Shown piece after piece: positions 31,701-39,460 of a DNA stretch of 57,500 nucleotides. This DNA comes from Jeotgalibacillus malaysiensis (GTDB lineage: Bacteria > Bacillota > Bacilli > Bacillales > Jeotgalibacillaceae). Each line of letters starts with the position of its first letter. Position 1 is the stretch's first letter. The stretch is taken from the NCBI GenBank assembly GCA_000818095.1, contig CP009416.1, forward strand, positions 42,501-100,000, in the 5' to 3' direction. The notes beneath the pieces were generated by a model. The model was given only the letters and a program-made list of their open reading frames with translations, made no database searches and was not told where the DNA came from. Position numbers and translations under genes: made by a program.

Positions 31701-32314
31701 ACCTATTAGGTGCCCAGCAGCACGGCTTCATTGACTCTGTCGGGTTCGATCTGTACTCTCAGATGCTGAAAGATGCGATTGAAGAACGCAAAGATCAGCT
31801 TCCTGGCGTCCAGGCCGAGGACAGCCGCGAAAAGCAGCAGGCTGTTGAAATTGATCTGGATATTAAACAGGATGCCTATATTCCTGAAAGCTATATTCCG
31901 GATGGCCATCAGAAGATTGAGATGTATAAAAAATTCCGCGGTCTGAAAACAATTGATGAAGTCATTGAACTGAAAGATGAAATGATTGACCGTTTCGGTG
32001 ATTATCCGGACGAGGTGCATCATCTCTTCCAGATCGCTGAGATTAAAGCATACGGCTATGAAGTCGGACTTGAAACCATCAACCAGACAAAAGACGAAGT
32101 GAAAATTGAGCTGAGTGAAGGCGGCACGCAGAAAATAGATGGCGCCAAAGCGTTTGATATCACGAATGAATATAAGCGCAATGTCGGTCTGGGTATTGAA
32201 AACAACAGACTGAAAATCACATTTAAGATTAAAGGTCAGAAGCCTGAATCATGGTTCTCAATGATCCATCACGTGCTTTCACGACTGCCTGAAACACTGA
32301 AAGAATCTGCTTAA
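28769..32314 (+). CDS. mfd: Transcription-repair coupling factor Mfd
   Basis: 1181-residue ATP-dependent translocase that removes stalled RNA polymerase and recruits UvrA. UvrB-like N-terminal modules (about 1-390), RNA polymerase interaction domain (about 480-560, GDFVVHVNHGIGKYLG), SF2/RecG-like motor with Walker A GDVGYGKTEVA, DEEQRFGV, LTLTATPIPRTL and QLRGRVGRS motif VI, then the C-terminal UvrA-masking domain. The start is TTG 28769 after GGGAGGAG; the upstream in-frame ATG 28718 lies inside the fin terminator. Confidence 0.97.
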   Translation: MKTLVDGLLRDQQIRSVIEDLDHERGEQLLSGLSGSARSTFMASVYEKYKRPMMIVTPNLLSAQKLYDDLSQSIAEEALYMYPANELIAAEMSIASPELLAQRLEAMNHLAVNGKGVYIVPMAGLRKIVPPKDQWVDHQFTLTIGKDIDVDQTLLSLIKMGYHRADMVSSPGEFSMRGGILDIYPLTSDPVRVELFDTEVDSIRTFSAEDQRSIETLQEVAIGPASELIMEGETLGKIADELRERLKISLKKVKRKAVKETMAEQTEYDIHLLENGRKPDQLFKYQSLAYSKPASLIDYLPEDGLVMFDEISRILEMDETLEAEEGDWMVSLLEEGKMLHDIQVSHKLSSLMAEKRQKVYFSLFTRKIAHMNPKKVHSFSCKPMQSFHGQMHLLKAEIDRWKKGKFTVVLLAPDGQRLDKFERVLADYEIDAVIVKEGEPLIQNTVQIVSGSLQSGFELPMNKLAVMTEEELFRQKTRKKKRRQKLSNAERIKSYSELKVGDFVVHVNHGIGKYLGIETLEINGLHKDYLNIHYKGNDQLYVPVDQIDLVQKYVGSEGKEPKLYKLGGSEWKRVKSKVQSTVADIADDLIKLYSERETSKGYAFSQDTAEQQDFEAAFPYSETEDQLRSIEEIKKDMQRDRPMDRLLCGDVGYGKTEVAIRAAFKAVMDGKQVAILVPTTILAQQHYETMIERMQEFPVNVGLMSRFRTKKQQEETMKGLASGSVDIVVGTHRLLSKQIKYRDIGLLIIDEEQRFGVTHKEKIKQLKTNIDVLTLTATPIPRTLHMSMLGVRDLSVIETPPENRFPVQTYVMEYNGALIREAIEREMARSGQVYFLYNRVEDITKKADEIASLVPDARVAVAHGQMTETELESVIFQFLEGEYDVLVTTTIIETGVDIPNVNTLIVFDADRMGLSQLYQLRGRVGRSNRVAYAYFTYRKDKVLTEVAEQRLQSIKEFTELGSGFKIAMRDLSIRGAGNLLGAQQHGFIDSVGFDLYSQMLKDAIEERKDQLPGVQAEDSREKQQAVEIDLDIKQDAYIPESYIPDGHQKIEMYKKFRGLKTIDEVIELKDEMIDRFGDYPDEVHHLFQIAEIKAYGYEVGLETINQTKDEVKIELSEGGTQKIDGAKAFDITNEYKRNVGLGIENNRLKITFKIKGQKPESWFSMIHHVLSRLPETLKESA

Positions 32315-32348
32315 TGTGACTTTCTTTTACAAAAACTTTCAAACGATC

Positions 32349-32377
32349 GTATAAATCTGCGGATTTGCCCGATACTA
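32349..32377 (+). promoter_or_regulatory. Candidate sigma-F/G promoter of spoVT
   Basis: GTATA (32349-32353), 17-bp spacer, GATACTA (32371-32377), close to the forespore consensus GYATA...CATACTA. spoVT is a sigma-G gene in B. subtilis. Confidence 0.55.
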
Positions 32378-32413
32378 TCGTTAAAAGCAGCTGTAAAAGA
32401 AGGAGAGAGTCCG

Positions 32414-32950
32414 ATGAAAGCAACTGGTATAGTCAGACGGATTGATGACTTGGGACGCGTTGTCATCCCAAAGGAAATCAGACGTACATTAAGGATCCGT
32501 GAAGGAGATCCGCTTGAAATTTTTGTGGACCGCGATGGTGAGATCATTTTAAAAAAGTATTCACCGATCCACGAGCTTGGAAACTTTGCAAAAGAATATG
32601 CAGAATCACTATATGACAGCCTGCATCATGCTGTACTCATCTGTGATCGCGATCACTTTATCGCAGTAGCAGGGGCTTCGAAAAAAGAGTTTTTAAACCG
32701 CAGAATTAGCTCGCATACTGAGGAGATGATGGATGCGAGGAAAACGATGATGAAGGAAGAAGCATTTTCGATGGAGCCTGTTGAGCATAATGAAGAGGAC
32801 CTTGCTTCACTTGCTGCTTCTCCAATTATCGCTTCAGGCGACCCGATCGGTGCAGTCCTTGTCTTTTCCAAGGATCATGCGCTGACAGAGGTTGATCTGA
32901 AGGTATGTGAAACAGCGGCCCGGTTTTTGGGACGCCAGATGGAAACTTAA
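32414..32950 (+). CDS. spoVT: Stage V sporulation regulator SpoVT
   Basis: 178-residue forespore regulator: AbrB-like swapped-hairpin domain (1-50, MKATGIVRRIDDLGRVVIP) plus a C-terminal GAF-like domain (about 58-178). It tunes sigma-G genes. Length and start are standard; GAAGGAGAGAG precedes ATG 32414. Flanked by its own promoter and terminator. Confidence 0.96.
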   Translation: MKATGIVRRIDDLGRVVIPKEIRRTLRIREGDPLEIFVDRDGEIILKKYSPIHELGNFAKEYAESLYDSLHHAVLICDRDHFIAVAGASKKEFLNRRISSHTEEMMDARKTMMKEEAFSMEPVEHNEEDLASLAASPIIASGDPIGAVLVFSKDHALTEVDLKVCETAARFLGRQMET

Positions 32951-32981
32951 CCATATCCGGTTCGCCGGATATGGTTTTTTT
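32949..32981 (+). terminator. Terminator after spoVT
   Basis: AACCATATCCGG / CCGGATATGGTT perfect stem with TTCG tetraloop and six or more T residues. Confidence 0.94.
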
Positions 32982-33021
32982 AGGAGCTGTGGCGATGTAG
33001 GGCAGTGGGGCAGATTAGGTT

Positions 33022-33190
33022 ATTCGATCAGGTTTTAATGTTTATCTGCCACCTTTGATTGGGATTCCATCACCTTTTAAGCCGATTCGGCCTGCACTGC
33101 TTTCCGGCTGTGGATTTACATCAGCAATTTGATGGATTCCATCATCTTTCAGGTTTATTCCATCACCTTTTCAATTATTCGACCGCCAAT
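33022..33190. repeat. Phased repeat array 5 (eight slots)
   Basis: ATTCcATC|ACCTTTT-type slots at 33030, 33051, 33072, 33093 (degenerate, ATTCGGCC then TGCA), 33123, 33144, 33165 and 33185: steps 21, 21, 21, 30, 21, 21, 20. Slots 2, 3, 6 and 7 are the clearest. Lies after the spoVT terminator. Confidence 0.82.
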
Positions 33191-33269
33191 GATTCTGCCC
33201 ACGCGCCCGCTCCTGTCACCCGGCCACTGTCGCCAAAACCCGCCACCCCCACACCAGATATGACCTGAA

Positions 33270-33298
33270 AAGACATTCCTGCTCCCCTTTGATATAAT
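33270..33298 (+). promoter_or_regulatory. yabM operon promoter
   Basis: AAGACA (33270-33275), 17-bp spacer, TATAAT (33293-33298), 45 bp before the yabM start. Confidence 0.65.
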
Positions 33299-33342
33299 AA
33301 ATAATCAGTGAAAGTGAACGAAGTGAAAGAGAGGACAGCCGA

Positions 33343-34905
33343 ATGTCGCAGGCTTCTCAGACAATGATGAAAGGCGCAGCCATTTTGACATTTGCTGCGC
33401 TGTTTTCGAAAATACTCAGTGCGCTCTACAGGGTTCCGTTTCAAAACCTTGCTGGGGACACTGGATTTTATATTTATCAGCAGGTTTATCCTTTTTATGG
33501 GCTGTTTATTGCTCTTTGTACATATGCTTTTCCGGTGATGGTCTCAAGCATTTTGATTGAGCGCCATGAAGAGCGTGAGCGTGTGTTAAAGGTGCTTACT
33601 CTTTTTTTAACAGGAGTCGGGCTTGTGTGGTTTGGCATCTTATATGCAGGGGCAGGGATGATCGCGGATTTTATGGGCGATCCGGAGCTTGCTTCATTGA
33701 TCCGGCTGTCTGCATGGCCATTTTTACTGCTGCCAGTGTTATCAGCCGGTAAGGGGTGGTTTCAGTCAGATGGAAATATGGTGCCTTCAGCCGTTGCGCA
33801 GGTGACTGAGCAGACTATTCGCGTCGTTGCTATTATCGGCGCCGCATTCGTCTTGACGGGTGCTGGTGCTTCGCTTTATACAGTTGGAGAAGGCGCAGTC
33901 ATCGGATCCATTGCAGGCGTCGCAGCCGGCGCGCTGATCCTGATTTTGCTGCTTAGAAAAATACTTTTTCAGTCAAAAGAACGACTCACATTTAAGCAGG
34001 GAGATATCAGTCTTCTAAGGGTTCTTCTTGTCAGAGGAACCGCGATTGCCATGGTCAGTATGCTGCTTGTGCTGTATCAGCTGGTGGATGCACTGAATGT
34101 GTATGCGCTGCTCTCAGGTTATACGGGTGATGCTGATCAGGCAAAGATGTTGAAAGGAATTTATGACAGGGGTCAGCCGATTGTGCAGATGGGTGTGGTT
34201 GCAGCGACGTCACTTTCTTTAGCGATTGTGCCGGTCATTGCGTCAGATTATGAACGGAAAAGGTTCAGTGATGTGAAGCAAAAAGCTTCCCTTGCAGTCA
34301 AAACGGGCATTGTATTCGGCGCTGCTGCAACAGTTGGACTCATCAGCATCATGAAGCCGCTCAATCAGTTTTTATTTCAAAATGAGGATGGCTCCGGCGT
34401 GCTGGCTGTTTTTGCGATATCGGTCTTTTTAACATCTGTGATTGTCACGATCAACGCTGTGCTGCAGGGGACAGGCAGTTATCATACCGCTGCATGGACC
34501 GCAGCTGGGAGTCTCTTGTTGAAATATCTATTAAATATGTTGCTCGTTCCACTTTACGGCACTATGGGAGCGGCGGTTGCGACTGTATTGGCACTGGTAG
34601 CAGTCGCTTCAGTACTGATTGTAAAAGTATATAAAAAAATCGGTTTAAGGCTGTACAGGCCTTTTTATATCAGTCTCGGATTAGGTCTTATTATGATGGC
34701 GGCCGGCGTTACGCTTCTGCTGTTTTTATGGACGCCTGACACCCGGCTATCATCCGGGCTTGCATCTATTATTGCAGCGATCACAGGAGCATATTTGTTC
34801 TTTATGATCAGCTGGTCAAGCCTGTTTACAATAAACGAGCACGGTCAGATTCCGCTTGGACGTAAGATTGACCGTTTATTTGGAAAAGGGGGCAGATCAT
34901 CTTGA
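33343..34905 (+). CDS. yabM: Polysaccharide biosynthesis / lipid flippase family protein (YabM, MOP superfamily)
   Basis: 520-residue polytopic membrane protein with about 14 hydrophobic segments, of the SpoVB/MurJ-like branch of the MOP exporter superfamily. It starts with a helix FAALFSKILSALYRVPFQNLAG typical of SpoVB-like proteins. Probably flips a lipid-linked sugar precursor; substrate not known. GAGAGGACAG precedes ATG 33343. The stop overlaps yabN by 4 bp. Confidence 0.88.
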   Translation: MSQASQTMMKGAAILTFAALFSKILSALYRVPFQNLAGDTGFYIYQQVYPFYGLFIALCTYAFPVMVSSILIERHEERERVLKVLTLFLTGVGLVWFGILYAGAGMIADFMGDPELASLIRLSAWPFLLLPVLSAGKGWFQSDGNMVPSAVAQVTEQTIRVVAIIGAAFVLTGAGASLYTVGEGAVIGSIAGVAAGALILILLLRKILFQSKERLTFKQGDISLLRVLLVRGTAIAMVSMLLVLYQLVDALNVYALLSGYTGDADQAKMLKGIYDRGQPIVQMGVVAATSLSLAIVPVIASDYERKRFSDVKQKASLAVKTGIVFGAAATVGLISIMKPLNQFLFQNEDGSGVLAVFAISVFLTSVIVTINAVLQGTGSYHTAAWTAAGSLLLKYLLNMLLVPLYGTMGAAVATVLALVAVASVLIVKVYKKIGLRLYRPFYISLGLGLIMMAAGVTLLLFLWTPDTRLSSGLASIIAAITGAYLFFMISWSSLFTINEHGQIPLGRKIDRLFGKGGRSS

Positions 34906-36359
34906 ATCACATTACAGTTATCGGTCTTGGTGCAGGGGACCTTAATCAGCTGCCGCTTGGTATCTATAAAAAACTGACAGCAGCAGACAAGCTGTATGTC
35001 CGTACTGCAGAGCATCCTGTGCTGAATGAACTTTCAGCAGAAGGTGTAACCTATGAATCATTTGACCATATTTATGAATCACATGACCGTTTTGAAGACG
35101 TCTACGCTGAGATTACTGAAAAGCTTGTGCAGCTTGCTGAATCAGCGCCTGTCCTTTATGCAGTACCCGGGCACCCGCTTGTAGCAGAGCAGACGGTTCA
35201 AAATCTTCTTGCACTTGAAAAAGAAGGCCGGATTTCTTTAACCATTGAAGGCGGTCAGAGCTTCCTTGATCCGCTTTTCACTGCAGCAGGATTTGATCCT
35301 GTTGACGGCTTTCAGCTCCTCGATGGGACTGCGCTTGAAAGTGAATCCATCAACCCGGGTCAGCATGTCATTATCGGTCAGGTATACGACAGCATGACAG
35401 CTTCTGATGTGAAGCTTGAACTGATGAACAAATATCCTGATGAACATATAGTTAAAATCGTGACTGCAGCGGGTTCAAAAGCTGAGGAGATCCGTGAAGT
35501 GAAGCTTTATGAGCTCGATCACGGCATGGTACTTTCAAACCTGACAAGCGTCTACGTGCCTCCGCTGGAAAAGGAAGAAGATTTCTACGGTGAATTCTCA
35601 AAGCTTAGAGAAATCATTTCGATCTTAAGAAGCCCGGTCGGCTGTCCATGGGATCGTGAGCAAACGCATGAATCACTGAAGCGTTATCTCATTGAGGAAA
35701 CATATGAATTTCTTGAAGCGGTCGACCGCGGGGATATTGATGAAATGATTAATGAGCTCGGCGATGTTCTGCTGCAGGTTATGCTGCACGCCCAGATCGG
35801 CGAAGATGACGGCTACTTTAACATTACAGACGTCATTCAGGGCGTTTCAGCTAAAATGGTGCGACGTCATCCGCATGTGTTTGCAGATGCTGAAGCAGAG
35901 ACAGCTGAAGACGTGACGGATGCCTGGCAGCAGATCAAGCATGAAGAAAAAGGCGGCGCTCCTTCAAGGCTGCTTGAAGATGCCGGAAGCGGAATGCCTG
36001 CACTGATGCAGGCATATGAAATCCAGAAGAAAGCTGCAAAAGCAGGCTTTGACTGGGATGACCACTCAGATGCATGGGATAAGTTTGAGGAAGAATGGCA
36101 GGAGTTTCAGGAGGAAGTCGCAAACGGTGACAAGCCTGCAAGCCTCCGGGAATTCGGAGACGTGCTTTTCGCGCTCGTCAACGTGTCAAGGTTCCACGGG
36201 ATTTACCCTGAAGAAGCACTTGTAATGGCCAACCAGAAATTCATCAGCCGTTTTCAATTTGTTGAAGACAGGGTAAATGAATCAGGAAAACCATTTAAAG
36301 CATTCAGCCTGGGAGAGCTTGATGAGTTCTGGAAACAGGCGAAAAAAAACGGACTGTAA
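34902..36359 (+). CDS. yabN: YabN: tetrapyrrole methylase-like domain fused to MazG NTP pyrophosphohydrolase
   Basis: 485-residue fusion. Residues about 1-220: TP-methylase fold (ITVIGLGAGDLNQLPLG, AVPGHPLVAEQTV). Residues about 225-485: MazG with LREIISILRSPVGCPWDREQTHESL, EETYEFLEA and ELGDVLLQVMLHAQIG (EExxE-x-ExxD metal site), duplicated in the last third. MazG removes aberrant NTPs; the methylase half has no proven activity. TTG 34902 starts within the yabM stop, after GGGGGC. Confidence 0.93.
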   Translation: MNHITVIGLGAGDLNQLPLGIYKKLTAADKLYVRTAEHPVLNELSAEGVTYESFDHIYESHDRFEDVYAEITEKLVQLAESAPVLYAVPGHPLVAEQTVQNLLALEKEGRISLTIEGGQSFLDPLFTAAGFDPVDGFQLLDGTALESESINPGQHVIIGQVYDSMTASDVKLELMNKYPDEHIVKIVTAAGSKAEEIREVKLYELDHGMVLSNLTSVYVPPLEKEEDFYGEFSKLREIISILRSPVGCPWDREQTHESLKRYLIEETYEFLEAVDRGDIDEMINELGDVLLQVMLHAQIGEDDGYFNITDVIQGVSAKMVRRHPHVFADAEAETAEDVTDAWQQIKHEEKGGAPSRLLEDAGSGMPALMQAYEIQKKAAKAGFDWDDHSDAWDKFEEEWQEFQEEVANGDKPASLREFGDVLFALVNVSRFHGIYPEEALVMANQKFISRFQFVEDRVNESGKPFKAFSLGELDEFWKQAKKNGL

Positions 36360-36373
36360 AAGGAGTCGATCAT

Positions 36374-36634
36374 ATGCGTTTAGATAAATTTTTAAAAGTG
36401 TCCCGTCTGATTAAGCGGAGAACGCTCGCTAAAGAAGTGGCTGATCAGGGCCGCATCCAGATCAACGGCAACACAGCAAAAGCAAGTGCCATGGTAAAAG
36501 AAGGCGATGAGCTTGTCATCCGTTTTGGCCAGCGTATCGTGACGCTGTCAGTAGACCGGCTGATGGAAACAACGAAAAAAGAAGAAGCCGGTACGATGTA
36601 TACAATTAAAAAAGAAGAGCGCGTGAACGAATAA
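36374..36634 (+). CDS. rqcP: RqcP (YabO), S4-domain factor of ribosome quality control
   Basis: 86-residue S4 RNA-binding protein (MRLDKFLKVSRLIKRRTLAKEVADQG...). In B. subtilis RqcP assists RqcH in adding alanine tails to stalled nascent chains on 50S subunits. AAAGGAG precedes ATG 36374, 14 bp after yabN; end of the yabM-yabN-rqcP operon. Confidence 0.94.
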   Translation: MRLDKFLKVSRLIKRRTLAKEVADQGRIQINGNTAKASAMVKEGDELVIRFGQRIVTLSVDRLMETTKKEEAGTMYTIKKEERVNE

Positions 36635-36657
36635 TCAATCTCCACCCGGCATAAAAT
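36629..36657 (+). promoter_or_regulatory. Sigma-E promoter of yabP-yabQ
   Basis: GAATAAT (36629-36635), 14-bp spacer, CATAAAAT (36650-36657), near the sigma-E consensus. yabP and yabQ are sigma-E mother-cell genes in B. subtilis. Confidence 0.65.
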
Positions 36658-36692
36658 GAGCTAAGGTTTCAATTCTTATGCGGGGTGAAGAC

Positions 36693-36980
36693 ATGCCAAT
36701 CGAACAAAAGCATCAGGACCACGAAGTCCGCATGATCGGAAGGCTTGAGCTGTCAGTGACCGGTGTCAAACAGCTTGAAAGCTTTGATCAGGACGAGTTT
36801 TTGATTGAAACAGTGGAAGGGATGCTCTCCATCAGAGGGAGCGGCCTGAAGCTTGTGAATCTGGACCTTGATAAGGGTATTGTTTCTTTAAAAGGAAAAG
36901 TCGATGATATTTTATACCTGGACAGTACAGCCCACGAACCTTCAAAGGGACTGCTTGGAAAACTGTTTAAATATTTGTAG
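36693..36980 (+). CDS. yabP: Spore cortex / forespore membrane protein YabP
   Basis: 95-residue YabP/YqfC-family protein made in the mother cell. Core: LSVTGVKQLESFDQDEFLIETVEGMLSIRGSGLKLVNLDLDKG, the typical beta-rich repeat, ending KLFKYL. In B. subtilis YabP and YqfD/YqfC-type proteins affect sporulation at the engulfment-to-cortex stage. ATG 36693 is used since GGGGTG stands in front of it; ATG 36678 has no site. Confidence 0.88.
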   Translation: MPIEQKHQDHEVRMIGRLELSVTGVKQLESFDQDEFLIETVEGMLSIRGSGLKLVNLDLDKGIVSLKGKVDDILYLDSTAHEPSKGLLGKLFKYL

Positions 36981-37009
36981 AAGAGCAGCTCAGGATTTTT
37001 CTCAGTATA

Positions 37010-37471
37010 ATGGCTGCAGGGGTTTTTGTCGGATTTTGCGTAACGTTTTATGAGCGTTTTATCACACAGGGGAAAAAGGGAATCTGGCGTTTCTTCCCTG
37101 ATCTCCTATTCTGGCTTGGACAGGCACTCATTGTTTTTCTTCTGCTATTCCAACTGAATGCAGCTGAACTGCGGTTTTATATGCTGGTGGCACTTCTTGT
37201 GGGTTTCATACTTTATTGGAAGCTTGCAAAACGACTGATTCTCCGGATATTTAACTGGCTTTCCTGGCTGACAACTACCATTCTTACGATCCTCTTTCAG
37301 CCTTTTAAAGGGATGTGGGCTGCAATCATGCTGCTACTAACAATTATTTTACGGCTGCTTGCATTCATAACTAGGCCTTTTCACCCTATTTCACAGTTTC
37401 TTCAAAAAAAATGGTCAATTCTTGCGAAAAAGATAAAATTATGGCTTAATCTGTTATATAATAAGGGTTAA
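37010..37471 (+). CDS. yabQ: Spore cortex biosynthesis membrane protein YabQ
   Basis: Membrane protein with four to five hydrophobic stretches (FFPDLLFWLGQALIVFLLLF, FYMLVALLVGFILYW, TTTILTILFQPFKG, AAIMLLLTIILRLLAF) and a basic C-terminus, matching YabQ, which is needed for cortex formation. From ATG 37010 it has 153 residues. The frame is open from 36971, and the 13 codons before the ATG (VEEQLRIFLSIMAAG region) look like the family N-terminus, but no ATG, GTG or TTG occurs there. The real start is uncertain (ATA 36971 or ATT 36995 possible). Confidence 0.75.
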   Translation: MAAGVFVGFCVTFYERFITQGKKGIWRFFPDLLFWLGQALIVFLLLFQLNAAELRFYMLVALLVGFILYWKLAKRLILRIFNWLSWLTTTILTILFQPFKGMWAAIMLLLTIILRLLAFITRPFHPISQFLQKKWSILAKKIKLWLNLLYNKG

Positions 37472-37526
37472 ATAAATGGATCCTGCACTGATTTGTTGAA
37501 ATAGAAGAAGGAGGTAAGCAGTTACT

Positions 37527-37928
37527 ATGGGGAAGCCGCGCGTAAGATCAATTGAAAATCAATACACAGCAGCACATGAAAGAAAAGAACATAACAAAAA
37601 ATCACACAAAAAAAGATTAGCCAGGCGCCTGACTGCTTTTTTCATCATGGCAGCCGTTGTCAGCGGCGTGCTTATTTCTTCAATGGTCACGCAGGCCAGC
37701 GTATTAGAAACGAAACAGAATGAAAAAACACAGCTCGAACAGAAAATTGTCGAACTCGATCAGCAGGAAGAAAATCTGCGAAACGAGATTGTAAAGCTTA
37801 ATGATGATGAATACATAGCCAAGCTTGCGAGAAGAGACTACTTCCTGTCAGAGAGTGGAGAAATCATTTTCACCATTCCTGAAGATCAGCCTGCTGCCAA
37901 AAAAGAGCAGAACGATACAGAAGAGTAA
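37527..37928 (+). CDS. divIC: Cell division protein DivIC
   Basis: 133-residue bitopic division protein (FtsB/DivIC family) of the DivIB-DivIC-FtsL complex. Basic cytoplasmic tail (HKKRLARRL), one membrane helix (about 37-58, LTAFFIMAAVVSGVLISSMV), extracellular coiled coil (KQNEKTQLEQKIVELDQQEENL) and the conserved YIAKLARRDYFLS. GAAGGAGG precedes ATG 37527. Confidence 0.94.
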   Translation: MGKPRVRSIENQYTAAHERKEHNKKSHKKRLARRLTAFFIMAAVVSGVLISSMVTQASVLETKQNEKTQLEQKIVELDQQEENLRNEIVKLNDDEYIAKLARRDYFLSESGEIIFTIPEDQPAAKKEQNDTEE

Positions 37929-37956
37929 CGCATATGATAAAATAAAAACAGCAGAT

Positions 37957-37985
37957 TGAGTGTCACGATGTTGACACTCTTTTTT
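37957..37985 (+). terminator. Terminator after divIC, overlapping the yabR promoter
   Basis: GAGTGTCA / TGACACTC stem with CGATGT loop and a T-run. The 3' arm contributes the -35 hexamer of the next promoter. Confidence 0.88.
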
Positions 37986-38000
37986 CTGTTTGGCTATAAT
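37971..38000 (+). promoter_or_regulatory. yabR promoter (consensus)
   Basis: TTGACA (37971-37976), 18-bp spacer, TATAAT (37995-38000), with the -35 inside the terminator arm. Confidence 0.8.
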
Positions 38001-38049
38001 GGGAAGTAAGGTCTATTTTTTATTTATTCTAAGGAGGATCATTTTTTTT

Positions 38050-38493
38050 ATGTCAATCGAAGTAGGCAGCAAAGTAAAGGGTAAAGTGACTGGGATCACT
38101 AATTTCGGGGCATTTGTTGAATTGCCAGGCGGTTCAACAGGGCTAGTACACATCAGTGAAGTTGCGGATAATTATGTCAAGGACATCAATGACCATCTGA
38201 CAGTTGGGGACGAGGTAGAAGTGAAGGTCCTGAACGTAGAAAGCGATGGCAAAATTGGCTTATCAATCCGTAAAGCGAAGGACCAGCCACAGCAGAGTCA
38301 AAGTCGCCCTCGACCAAATCGTGGAAACGATCAGCGCGGCGGAGGCCGTGGAGGAAACGCCGGTGGACCACCACGCGGAGAGTCTTTCGAGCAGAAGATG
38401 GCTCGTTTCCTCAAAGATAGTGAAGACCGTCTGACTTCTCTTAAACGTCACACAGAATCAAAACGCGGTGGGCGTGGAGCAAAAAAAGGTTAA
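38050..38493 (+). CDS. yabR: S1-domain RNA-binding protein YabR
   Basis: 147-residue protein with one S1 domain (residues 1-75: IEVGSKVKGKVTGITNFGAFVEL, GLVHISEVADNYV, KIGLSIRKA), an Arg/Gly-rich disordered middle (RGGGRGGNAGG) and a conserved FEQKMARFLKDSEDRL tail. Likely associates with ribosomes or mRNA; no specific role known. AAGGAGGA at 38030-38037 sets ATG 38050 over the more distant 37990 start. Confidence 0.92.
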   Translation: MSIEVGSKVKGKVTGITNFGAFVELPGGSTGLVHISEVADNYVKDINDHLTVGDEVEVKVLNVESDGKIGLSIRKAKDQPQQSQSRPRPNRGNDQRGGGRGGNAGGPPRGESFEQKMARFLKDSEDRLTSLKRHTESKRGGRGAKKG

Positions 38494-38548
38494 TAGCTGC
38501 CGAAAGTATTTTATAGAAGGCATCAATTACAGTGATCATACGATAGAT

Positions 38549-38577
38549 AACCGGCGTGCATGCACGTCGGTTTTTTT
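38549..38577 (+). terminator. Terminator after yabR
   Basis: ACCGGCGTGCA / TGCACGTCGGT stem with no extra loop bases beyond the palindrome centre, then seven T residues. Confidence 0.9.
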
Positions 38578-38656
38578 GTGTTTTCTAATGTAAAAAAGAG
38601 GGATCAACCACTGAGCGTCGAAATTCATACAGTAGGATCATTGAGGAGGAATAAAA

Positions 38657-39106
38657 ATGACAGTTGATGAATGGCTTAATGAACATAACCAGCACTACTT
38701 TTCGTGGCTTGAAAATCTGAGAAGAATGGACAGCGTGGCTTTTTTTCAGCCCATTGCAGAAGGGAAATGGTCACCTGCAGCAATTGTCATGCACATGGCC
38801 GCCTGGGATCACTACACACTGGATGACCGGATTCCGCAAATCAGTGAAGGCGTCATTCTTGAAAAATTTCCTGACTTTCAAAAGTTCAATGAAGAGGCCT
38901 GGAAAAAAGCAGACAGCGGACTCAGTCAAAATGACATTATCGACGAAGCCAGAAATGAACGGGAACTTTTAATGGAGACCGTTCGTACAATGGATAAGGA
39001 CAAGCTCGGTGCAACATTTTCAATTGGCGATCATTCAATGACGACAGCCGGATATATTACAGGATTCTCAGGACATGACCGTCATCATATGAAGCAGATA
39101 AACTAG
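38657..39106 (+). CDS. DinB/YfiT-like metal-dependent four-helix-bundle protein
   Basis: 149-residue DinB-superfamily protein, probably a metalloenzyme or thiol-S-transferase-like protein; substrate unknown. Metal-site histidines are suggested by VMHMAAWDHY (about residues 44-53) and the C-terminal HDRHHMKQI. GAGGAGGAATAAAA precedes ATG 38657. Not found at this place in the B. subtilis order, so it is an insertion between yabR and the tRNAs together with the next gene. Confidence 0.82.
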   Translation: MTVDEWLNEHNQHYFSWLENLRRMDSVAFFQPIAEGKWSPAAIVMHMAAWDHYTLDDRIPQISEGVILEKFPDFQKFNEEAWKKADSGLSQNDIIDEARNERELLMETVRTMDKDKLGATFSIGDHSMTTAGYITGFSGHDRHHMKQIN

Positions 39107-39125
39107 TAAAGGAGTGTTTGGAACG

Positions 39126-39359
39126 ATGGATATTATAGGACTGGTTGCTGTTGTAATGGTATTTTCGGTTCCGCTTACAGCGATTTTAACAAGTCATTTT
39201 CGCAAGCAGACGCGTTCAAAGCATGAAATGATCGACAAGCAGCTGGAGCTTGAGAAGCTGAAGCATGAGAATTATATGCTTGAGACGGAAAAGCTTCGGC
39301 TTGAGCTGGATTTGCGCCAGGGGATTAAGATGGAGGATGATTATAAGCGTTTGAGTTAG
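39126..39359 (+). CDS. Small membrane protein with coiled coil, 77 aa
   Basis: One N-terminal membrane segment (about 4-26, IGLVAVVMVFSVPLTAILTS), a basic turn (HFRKQTRSK), then a charged coiled coil (about 36-70, KQLELEKLKHENYMLETEKL). The layout resembles phage-shock PspB-like or envelope sensor stubs but I do not recognise the family. AAAGGAG at 39108-39114 favours ATG 39126. It follows the DinB-like gene by 19 bp, likely co-transcribed. Confidence 0.7.
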   Translation: MDIIGLVAVVMVFSVPLTAILTSHFRKQTRSKHEMIDKQLELEKLKHENYMLETEKLRLELDLRQGIKMEDDYKRLS

Positions 39360-39367
39360 TGTTTGCA

Positions 39368-39405
39368 GACAGTGCGGGGTGAGCGGACCCCCGTGCTGTT
39401 TTTTG
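39368..39405 (+). terminator. Terminator after the 77-aa gene
   Basis: ACAGTGCGGGG / CCCCGTGCTGT stem with two G-U pairs and six T residues. Confidence 0.85.
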
Positions 39406-39460
39406 TTTTGCAGGCTGGGATGACGTGGTGGAAGGTAACAGGGGAAGGGGAGTGGGACTT

